The notes beneath the pieces were generated by a model that made no database searches, was not told the DNA's origin, and saw nothing but the letters and a program-made list of their open reading frames with translations. 64,000 nt of DNA. Source: a virus. The stretch lies in the IMG/VR virus record IMGVR_UViG_3300046522_000512, positions 1 through 64,000 of that record; one strand, written 5' to 3'. How positions within the stretch are numbered: position 1 is the first letter of the stretch; the number at the start of each line of letters is the position of its first letter. The translations under genes were made by a program, and so were the position numbers. Positions 49,101 to 50,539 of this stretch are shown piece after piece.

Positions 49101-49647
49101 CGTCGTCGTGGTTCGGGTCATCGGGGCCGGCGCCGAGATCCTGGCCCTCGATGTCCTGGCCGATCGGCTTGCCCTGGTCGTCGCGCTCGTGGACGGTGTC
49201 CGGGGTCTGGCCGTTGTCACCGCGGTCGTTGGCGGGGTGGTCGGCGCCCTCGGCTGTGTCGTCCTTCGCCGGGTCGTGCGGGCCGTGGCCAAGCCCGCGG
49301 TTCTCATCGCCGTAGCGCCGCTCGTCCTCGTCGCGGACCTTGGACTTGCTCTTGGTCGGCGCGGAGCCGTCCGGGCGGCTGACCATGGTCAAGCGGGCGG
49401 CGTTGATGCGGGAACGCTGGTGGGTGGCCAGGTTCTCCACGAGGACGTCGCGGCCACCGAGCGCGCGCAGGACGCGGGCCATGCCGCCGCCCCACATGCG
49501 GGCGATACCGCCCGTTTCCACGAACCTGCCCTTGGAGTCACGGGGGTGCAGATCCGGGTTCCACGTGCGGCGCAGCCTCTTGGTTTCGAGGCTGGCGAGG
49601 ATGCGGTCTACGGCGGTGGTGATCGGCATGCGGCGGACCATGCACAC
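25198..49647 (-). CDS. Giant polyvalent-type protein: DNA methyltransferase, SF2 helicase, UvrD-like helicase, many GD-type beta modules
   Basis: One uninterrupted frame of 8,149 codons. Domains in order: N-terminal WNPDLHPRDSKGRFVETGG (about 27-45); methyltransferase with VLEPGSGVGNF (about 1,413) and GNVPFGRY (about 1,476); SF2/SNF2-like helicase with Walker A HEVGAGKT (about 2,155), VDEAH (about 2,323) and QRNGRVIRQG (about 2,703); UvrD-like helicase with AGTGKSS (about 3,958), DEAQDV (about 4,153), GDSNQAIYGFRG (about 4,180), AHKSKGLE (about 4,470) and YVAVTRA (about 4,515); then about 3,500 residues of repeated GDxVR...REGYV small beta modules joined by Pro/Ala linkers; a hydrophobic helical patch (about 7,740-7,785); and a last about 90 residues like a degenerate phage metallopeptidase end. 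The MTase-helicase resembles P1 DarB, an injected antirestriction protein. It lies between portal and protease genes, a typical place for packaged polyvalent proteins. Start: GTG 49647, or ATG 49629, which gives the 26-base leader seen at three other genes. Confidence 0.9.
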   Translation of the reverse strand: MCMVRRMPITTAVDRILASLETKRLRRTWNPDLHPRDSKGRFVETGGIARMWGGGMARVLRALGGRDVLVENLATHQRSRINAARLTMVSRPDGSAPTKSKSKVRDEDERRYGDENRGLGHGPHDPAKDDTAEGADHPANDRGDNGQTPDTVHERDDQGKPIGQDIEGQDLGAGPDDPNHDDDQPLVPQGRVMTNIHDNDGDPLPPRRRGNVAMPSFPDLLPIDRNADDTPHERHVMGNGDALRAAGPPVDDHFHQFWDTSHARRAVRDLSEEYFGDLEGVWPANWHNAKADELYDSLADAGTGFDVRDDKNDQLNPDDVERLSWLADEANQLSEIAHNDGQDEVARYAANLRDALRLAHERFTSHGNEPIPAPRKNRPKSQPLVPRAWRSDGPQKGPGSRGGLPPGEGNTSMPMRPQAARPASALGGKLFKNLDELQAYWRKGNLEPYTQDKAQQERHQRETAALFAKLDRPQLSRGGRFVIAKMTVEKNGQRKTGYAVIVSGSGVRLAMSERKGEAVDFANRLEAAQLGDKPFDWDSPGYHQRLESPEGQEMVRQASVEAKKVFADKAAKKREGAAARNTPAPATPAVLPPAPAPAVPAAPAAPTERPNPLVQAAQSIADTSGIPRQNIAVGHVGPSGNNGDDKVGFRKPGNTGELREYWKNGGAPGLDRVYSDGVRAMAGNPKWNVTMANHFGFAIVQRGPHRFDVHRAYDGRALGWSGGAGQGFKSWEDASQFAMQVGRGVRESSNPDQEVDWWDPKLGPRERHRVGVWSRAFGNQMDDQRGQWDIAHGAPESHAANEYRKRQEQQNKPAPAPAATPAAAAPSAPQATPEGDFPNNGDEVNSPDGVGSVMAVNRDSGSVLVRAERGTRSHALKDITRPDGTPYAGDRTNTPNPDAPQAKPEQRDWSQVSREDLDAAFAKADQDWSDTLSSGDQAKRARAQAEKTAILAEAQRRDGQAYAQQLSRVQLGAHNESGHRPAAVDGGNQDDATLQGSAGRWTWNRLGHGTRYSSKKPFLTEEAALADLVREHDTDHAPAPAPEAAPQPAPNADQGPSLADMAATTAAGNHIVEALDVAEQQLGPVINSLTELRGAPAAHDLAAPAGDAVDALKRGDITPSEAIQQFQGALDGMQRALRGRGGANHAHAAEFLRLARENVSVARQALSEQHKRSNDSVVRGSRSDVLEDVPAAGSGSVPDGQGVRGVRPGAVGRDRAADRGTDGGVGSSAAGGHGRGGAGSRAEVGPDAGPGTGAARHGVRDAEGSGNGDEGHAAGGAASAPVAFGTPEQQATAPAYEPPADGKTLVPSSPVNRAKANIAAIEILRRLQDENRPATGAEQQELARYSGWGAVPQIFKPQPDAQFQPLAKRLRELLSDAEWADASANTLNAHYTDPQIVQQMWAALTDLGFDAGSVLEPGSGVGNFIGYAPDGTHMTGVEVDSITAGIAKALYPHAEVRHESFGDTRAPNGTFDAAVGNVPFGRYKVPDLVHNKGGHSIHNHFILKSLDLTRGGGLVAVVTSSLTMDGHGGRSEAARMEMAEKGELVGAIRLPSGAHQRTAGTSVMTDLLIFRRRDKSKSFTSGRNRKGEIKRPSERTQNDPPMWVHSLPTYALPGQTPPKPGTPPDQVEPPVFYNSYFHDNPQQILGKLAVGHGMHRDNELRVDGDGKTIANLERALKRTVEEAKAAGLAYKPDTEGRSKVTLLPPGSSRVDGHVQAEPDGSFTQVRDGMVHPFPVFKTQANEARQLLAIRDTFQSLLAEENRKDADESLIERLREALNKQYDAYHSKFGAINRFTWSKRTAIDPDTGEKVEKTYRKKAARGGLFTNDPTMSNITPLDEFDDTTRKTTKAPIFSKRLGTYREIAKYADDPQDALAIVLETDGRLTADGLARVMRTDADTAIARLLTARSVDSDTGVEYPMAFQAPDGELVTAADYLSGNVRTKLDEARRAAADDSRYDLNVEHLERVVPPDLSTGEIAAPMGASWIGREPVEQFLRETLGDQRITVSWQGGALWAVDAPDGAKKSIAERTAHTWSAKGYTALEIAEAILTNRKIVVTKKEGHGENAKSVYDKDATEDAQAKATLLREAFTDWLWADPDRAEKHKRFYNDNFNSMAPRSYDGQRRTIPGLVEWFDPHPHQHAAVARMVNEPSVLLAHEVGAGKTAEMAMGVMELRRLGLVKKAAMVVPGHMLEQFRHEFAEIFPESVANNRILTASSEDLAGKGRREFIARAAAGDYDAIILTQTAFESIQMRPEIQEDYIGRRVERLREKILRQKDADGEGNDTRLVKRMEASLKSLEEKLDKKLSGLKDAAGLHFEDMGVDYLVVDEAHMYKNLDTPSSVAAIDGSNRASDLEMKLEWLRKRSDTGRVVTFATATPVANSIAEVHTMMRYLRPDLLEELGMLDFDDFASTFAQMVSAVERSPDGSYKEKTRLAAFQNVPELLRLWRSFADVKTAEDLDLPVPGIVGGKAVTITMPMSPAQEEYEVLLRARAARLEGGNVDPKEDNHLKLLGDGRMAALDPRLLDPSLGGGNKLPTVADNVVRIYGETKDAVFPTSKTDATPHDTPGGLQIVFLDLGTPKDPGRSKKRKKKAGSGTDADEMDASLTDDGSESLSRDDEETYTDFSTYDELKSLLIARGIPAEQIRFIHEAKDDAAKARLFNDARSGKISVLLGSTAKMGTGTNVQLRAVALHHVDAPWRPADVDQRNGRVIRQGNANDEVAIFQYATERSTDAKFWEAIARKAKFIRALMRGSLSERVVEDIGPVNFDADEVSALTAGDPHLIAQAQLKPLVNRLRGRFNAYRRSQEGFKEAIRDSAQAEEWTKQYVAQLQQAVEKRKPTRGDDFNATIGTTDFEGGDARDDARNALNTALRAVYADGMRRPYDENAAGIPIGRVGGLEVTARFVRTRSIGNQWYNTVRVDLPQVPGAWQDYEDHELIDHDGKPRTLPLSRIENSIANIDERIKRAEHRRADKKRAAEQAAGRIGKPFELATVFEESTRQLDLLNEIMRLKAQPTVTEEDTAKRNKQIAALDAELRAMSNDQEDVLAQVAARDVNLVPKTPAPPAISQDDKGRVKWIWPTTEARDAARAKKLAAKREAFLARTSSSAQAAPAQPDALGMNNADLKEETDTLAERIAKGEASDKDVVRHAGLEREQQRREKNRAARAAAEQSSTPSGQNSGETVTLDPQKVRADLAEISPAADRTGAEPEGQDAPKETPASQPEAEPSLTTAQARALESALNSGLGPDGQQIEAHPNVIRRLLRLGYADERSKPRVGGGSIKYYVMTPEGERRARALRDEREQARTARLAALDAADEAPQERNSQTPQASGTPGTGPQPPSPRPAPQAPAAPRPAPKPADTVRPFANEREWRAGITGVEGAQGQVTSAAETTWGRDMPAPARSLRDNVFQAIAAQESGDTEDTAASLAGAREDAQRLRNRLTDTDRQGMEAPLDNFMRVTDDYLARHAVTVEKRRREDAQRDRIEREAQEQFRRSLTGTPAPAPETPAKGSDAPSTGRAWQDGDFQPGDTVAFSNRNAMNMQQSGEFVRSANQDTAVLRGRNGAEREVPYIDIMGRTRDGVFEENPPAAGTPTTPLPQPTPSADDGKQFESGDKVHYWYDESGPAQRKLGTVVETTDDGVVVDGPAGDRETIPFNRVTKAPERQRSADAPQPAPASSDLPMSALFAKNKATSRHALDSLKAGYQEQFGDEPRDRVGQLSNELFTFLDQQWGEAAGGVFGPASETALHLADALHDQEMTPEERSGRFGAQVADVQRELRHRRDVIARQQGAPDSAGKAPRPSAPSDARPVPATPPADMDGDQIGEEIDTLDEQIAPLQDATDSVDLAYRLRLEQRRFELEEEERRRWSPTPEYGEDGKVIPRKRGDVIRDRLAGYGLNDAETTGLVHRVEDLPAAKAGGYSDEEWARIDTAAAANEAYPPTEEQGIIIEGAARRGLNMAVMALAGTGKSSTLKMLSHRMPGKKIVYLAFNRSVANEAREAQARGEYAKNLTASTANGYAAKVADKRLNNRLPNHKAGGFKKLSAQQIADRMRWYDTVKAGDRDLAPGGAATVAELMIKTWAKSSDAEMGPQHITGAKTAQEARDLFDAVKPLADRMWANLSDPTKGDAGQDLPMDFDYIVKMWAVGGFKIDADTLYWDEAQDVNPVMEGVVRAAIDQGVQVVAVGDSNQAIYGFRGASDALSKLPVDARATLTQSFRFGPAVANVGNRFLRLLGTRMRLKGFDRKDSRLGNIKPGDETMVIARTNAGVALAAVEALAAGRTIAVSGGVKDLQEFVTAARALANGERTSHAELARFNGKSYEDILDEVNSDPELQQLKSLFALLDKHPDEIDKLMESGAQAADTENVGGRVWVTLDWNDPKVDQLKRWLGDAKTNGVGKLLYDRESRRYYYEPGKRTESFTKNGRTINYQVDNKLSLEDAKAKIDAHLAKLYPQEDTGGGRLVDEKKPHDLLVTTAHKSKGLESEKVRIADDFRGPEYDDNGHIKWDTVPEDEDLRVAYVAVTRATDVLDAGSLGWVFEAVNDGDPTQPPTGEYRRDWVLDDFKPGDRINFQEEDGTPQVGEVARLDGPGLIARYDVDGQQREQYIGTAQVQRRNGQDRPQLPVASEDELNQAVAEGRYPEASGGAPAKLDAGKVRDELAALKNDQPSPETTEPRKEANTGSPAAPDPATGIITGDQVPPGPDATAADKEAYRRRFDIRYQVGYYVDYRNDDGETVTARVVNTRGNPILRDDAGHEFRADPNWYADHFIAVRKDDGSALPRPAWADTLPDGFRAVPPNEIQPGHVIREGSSSDKLWGSRFVMAKTVDEDGRTTLYTAQLATQGGGGLGLDPRQLVVLDETEESRQLAEEALHRRDVKESAKLQGLTLPTELPAGPNRQAQEGSTAREWHNGDTAVTPNGEGRVILAEDGKVVVLDGGGAPRTYEPRQLSMPGEARTAEHNAPTAQEAARGEKRQQDLESAQTPEGLGLFYGARLANLDLEEGHGQVLDEDGNVVGWIRRRGTVWHGQDARGGQTGGGTAQSASDPLYGPREAAQAVDSNRRDNGMRVALKDTAWRHLRPEEGRDTVQYSELSDAQREEFFKLAKEWAKSSDHELSEAAKHWGQGGLNYRQMNRLAEEATATADSVDASTPEGRRRQAVLQRLADKIRAQASRAWHSWQTMPPPGEPDVPRDVDAPDWVPYGHRETSKTDAPVKLDAAQVRTELADLNGSDSSPAADGDPGKASPEPEADGETIDADQARINDYVRVEVSDTLDRTRVHEGYLLANPRKGKGHRPRHGDFDAWILYIGNGPNQSPGRGNQVDIPADQKIQRLPAPEAPALGPVDIDSVKPGQYIRATVPDADGNEVTREGYVVSAAARRDGPRRDDPVMSWQVHIADTPHAVHAWDDVIEVPAGHEVERMSPPGPVPELEIPDVPGLDLSEYTRPDQKEVDEYRKWAGVWANPAPDGPRNALLDRVKNMPGPASRPLSPKAAPRWIGDAGDAFPLDQFDENTRHLLAQYDGDQRDFLAGHAASMREATQRLAGEFRAASREIMIPRIATRSGMKDAAEKLGALWAGDSERSRQVVLDQIAAAVADADRHGLTEQQVKDFLVGVAGGDDPEQRANGLTGAFPEVGRSLSSASDDVKAYYAGFHAWRGQNDDQSFSGYHHYNNRRSALGGEYLPVADPRTGDGQFIVGEAELPDGMRWTRLQNLKPGDLYRPARGYYAKDNRFDGLDAAHVVVNLHADGKEGRPRTTSLSTGSHTEHPGDWVVHLTAPEPALRKKANAKLRDKWVKKENEDDARKWEAAQAISRRPDGEAADVASLQEGERLRVRGSNEFIGGIYVAEGDLLEPPERAQMWRGGSQVDGWRLLLSTHGHAGDHIYVADGESDEWAERLSRDTNAPETGASGTNAPETGESQTNEPGTDEPKPDESGDGEPKPDESENNDDRDRRRRRRNQLGNGAPNGGGGGLPGGLGMGLPNFPDSSTPSTGSGRGRGDGSGRTPAGTGQADNANPAAGLPDEFAALRQRYDGDMVPASEIQVGDWVHIVGADQMYNEPKHLVGRVLHTRQFNGGVRIEVESRDPLKGGDAVQRESAALYDGELAERLPEGNPGREDTSDLKRRMETWEERASASRVPVPEGWQAVDGSRIQPRIGDRFRIVARQDGKRTQHMNVVVERSNDWQGDGYWKVKNQARRFHPSDIVAIPEGADVQYRTDVPEPAESTPQRPERTPSVPDISDEPRAEIVNPNEPQRGDRVRVETQNTAGSKVTREGFLLAPARSVTATRDGERLKAWRLHLSDNPDAKPNVRNGVTILADDKVARLPDTDAPAAGGADVPREGGATPVGGQDGASSSNAPSAGGSDAPGAGDGQGAAPTGDAPAPTSQYGINAAHGEGRRAGTVDGRRIPTHDELRQYQTGENGIISEEGERALFGSPERIQELAAQGFTPSPKLVSDHGREEVWRNGRLIGSVRAPHTTGFYMTPPEERWEGEMPLGNHYHNGTFSTRDAAIAHLVLRDMEQGEPDLSIVHPDIAWDFRGSNLSLGFPPEEEGLRGLESLNDNPADMERYRKIRALADALGRGETISGNVADDLDHLHDELRWLDATHYKYQPADLKHKHILGPGWLADEIRDYLDVLRPEDPRAMHHEISKARASKQFLDDLVDEGGKDRAESVPVTDLRAGDIVDLDGRITNRYPGATTRRTGYVVGEPRPASITINKKRQKAVRIHVASSVVGAHQLAGDTFVIPVGDNAQRLMSADDVNLPVEEYRYGRQVGEAPEVAPQRATSSGDNTPAPAEERPAAAPNTPAPAPAPVPAEERPAPAKETPAPAPAKETPAPAPAKETPAPAPAEDRPAPAAKTPAPAKERPAPAEETPKPSADKAEPERPAVPEPVHGRPAEWVKVSDIRQGDVVRIDGITKGGTARTLAGYVMDGPTEVPTVRARRVQDMVRVLIAETPDGSTKRESVWVKPDATAARATREIGDEATTVQTGADSDVLTGRVADRVATDGGGNGLFPGSVVTDDDGREGVVVGANSAGVRVQFGDDRTDDAHEPSTLNVIDGGAARPSGWTTDGHRVNVGNWVSDRDGNMLGTVEELDGDTATVATTEGMKPMPVTDLRVIGDTDNNGQDGTPAAQRRKEPITSREPAPTVEPVTGPTVDPELAPEERDAVADRGTAPGDAPEAQQGAARIARDLPVTPEQAAAIAEGLRQNADPSTAEGRAAKRAADRLDQAAGQTGTSNDDGGMTTEARYLSTGDVIVAPVNGEPSRLLVVEGIRSEDGKTVNLLLANADGRFISDSVGARAPFRPLPYDSALEGGGVADQADRRIVKATELKPGDHLVFGTGANGSDWFTRKVQSVSVGDKQVTVELEGLAGRPSTTRTFQILGGSLAESVSVMDRERPAAAWFAANQRRLTGEADAPNPDADSAPAGRPEPGTVGSVGVGDTIALPDETNPDEMASYRVTDVQDAPGGLRVLTVEDGNGQRSERTMAAGDPLYQLPEPQVPADDDAEARDPNAGLDTAAFTADYGDLVARAVVDAAVEGTQTPGSIHQLREQIAAKVTAGALRSAMRRVQRDAQAVVDGSGITGDERERLLAELRRMAMRSRIDAVQAAVQTLDDLEPLDGESPEDTAARAADLLRLIPESLRNRSESDEPDLDTGVGDGDGSADGEATPEPDAGAGSPVDDEVQGHVDGAVGEALRDADTGLLTPERRAAIVARLAQRMADSRDGAAQRIAAQLPEGERPGMLARITAALVQIARRVVELVAAFLKGLAAAVAYPFKAINRFRKGLVRRVRSWPETRRLRRIAAAARSLPRHGDGMSLADQVAHWARLLPAPGHFGQVSRRRRWYRLATRSSLAAGQLPGVQDGTGWTMDRAADRGPGRHALRHLAAVRAAGTDVDADVVARLMAAAPELGDDPHGTVRHARRYQDRAEARVRNLRAVAAGQGAPDLGPEIAAAQVEAQHARQEADRLHQAYTAALPGAVRDTLAQVREMGPGGRNRLTLSHSSDPAAARALADAAGYVPREWLADRTARFVTAVDGDAGSYDADSGTATVADLGDGGRGTAVNALVAHLQRSYPDLLAAQEVFGFTRTHTGRPGARRSTLDALLERLFGGRAEDVTDDQIVARGLATMFSGDWYRDDDLRAFLLGLLATR
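29135..29215 (-). repeat. 27-bp tandem repeat in a Pro/Ala linker of the giant gene
   Basis: Units begin at 29135, 29162 and 29189 and encode PAPAPAKET-like nonapeptides; a diverged copy precedes them near 29111. The period keeps the frame. It is part of a Pro/Ala/Glu-rich flexible linker between two GD-type modules. Confidence 0.8.
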
Positions 49648-49661
49648 CGGGGATGGTTAAC

Positions 49662-49691
49662 GTCGCGGGCTCGAATTTTGCGGCCCGCGAC
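49662..49691 (-). terminator. Hairpin ahead of the giant gene
   Basis: A 9-bp perfect stem (49662-49670 / 49683-49691, GTCGCGGGC) with a 12-base AT-rich loop follows the small membrane gene stop by 9 bases. The 3' arm overlaps the intergenic motif GACGTTAAC (49656-49664), which leads into the giant gene. Confidence 0.65.
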
Positions 49692-49700
49692 GCGGCCGGA

Positions 49701-49916
49701 CTACATCGTCTCCGTCAGGATGTGGAGGAGGAACCAGCCCGAGAAGCCCGTCCAGGCGAGGGTGAAGGCGGCTCTTCCGAGCTTCGAGGTACGGACGTGG
49801 AAGAGCCGTCGGACGTTCTCGCTGAGGGTGTCCTCGTCCTTGCGGTTGATGAGCGCCCACGTCTCGTAGAGGGCGAACGCTGAGGTCCATGCAGACCAGA
49901 TGAGCCAACTGTTCAT
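49701..49916 (-). CDS. Small two-helix membrane protein
   Basis: A 71-residue protein from ATG 49916, overlapping the previous stop (ATGA). Hydrophobic helices at about 4-22 (WLIWSAWTSAFALYETWAL) and 50-68 (AFTLAWTGFSGWFLLHIL) flank a charged loop (NRKDEDTLSENVRRLFHVRTSK). It is holin-sized, but it lies between the nuclease and the giant gene rather than in a lysis cassette, so a structural or injection role is equally possible. Confidence 0.7.
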   Translation of the reverse strand: MNSWLIWSAWTSAFALYETWALINRKDEDTLSENVRRLFHVRTSKLGRAAFTLAWTGFSGWFLLHILTETM

Positions 49917-50539
49917 GACGTCGTCTCCATTGCTGAGGAGGGCAGGGGGCGGGGGCCGGTGCCGTCGTACGGGGCGGCGAGACCGGCATTGATCAGGGCG
50001 CGATTGAGCTCGTGGCCGTAGGGGGTCGCGATGGTGGCGAGGTAGCGGCCGTACTTCTCGCGGCGCTCGGTGTCGACGGTGAACGCGGGCCCGTGCGCGG
50101 CGACCCACTCGCGGACCCAGTCGGCGGCGTGCTTCCCGGCGTCGGTGTTCTTCTCGGCGGTGTTGATGCCGAGGAGCCGGACGCGTTCGAAGGCGCGGAG
50201 CTCGAACCCGAGGTCGATGGCGAGGTCGAGGGTGTCTCCGTCGATGACGCGGGTGATGCTCGCGCTGTAGGTGTGCGGGGCCGGGGCGTCGGTCAGGGTC
50301 GCGAGGTAGCGGCCCTTGGTGTCGCGGGTGGTCTGGACGGTGAGCGGCCCGCCGCTGGCCTTCAGGTGTGCGCGGGCCCACGCGGCGGCCTTCTTCGGGT
50401 CGTCGGTGGTCGTGTCCGCGGTCGCCACGGCGGTCAGGCGGACGCGTTGGGCCAGGTGCAGGTCGAACCCGAGGTCGATGTCGAGGTCGAGGGCGCCCGC
50501 GCGGCCGATGCTGAGGAGGGTGGTGCGGTAGGTGTGCAT
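49913..50539 (-). CDS. Duplicated staphylococcal-nuclease-like protein
   Basis: A 208-residue protein from ATG 50539 (TGATG overlap with the portal stop). The C-terminal half (about 100-205) is a canonical SNase domain: ITRVIDGDTLDLAIDLGFELRAFERVRLLGINTAE and REKYGRYLATI, with the metal-binding Asp, the two Arg and the catalytic Glu. The N-terminal half (about 1-92) is a diverged copy (SIGRAGALDLDIDLGFDLHLAQRVRLTAVATAD...TKGRYLATL) that lost DGDT and TAE, so it is probably inactive. An internal duplication is evident. It is a possible host DNA-degrading or virion nuclease. Confidence 0.85.
   Translation of the reverse strand: MHTYRTTLLSIGRAGALDLDIDLGFDLHLAQRVRLTAVATADTTTDDPKKAAAWARAHLKASGGPLTVQTTRDTKGRYLATLTDAPAPHTYSASITRVIDGDTLDLAIDLGFELRAFERVRLLGINTAEKNTDAGKHAADWVREWVAAHGPAFTVDTERREKYGRYLATIATPYGHELNRALINAGLAAPYDGTGPRPLPSSAMETTS

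Noticed and set aside
49701-49916. Holin
   Set aside because: Two helices and small size fit, but there is no endolysin or lysis cassette next to it, so it is left as a membrane protein.
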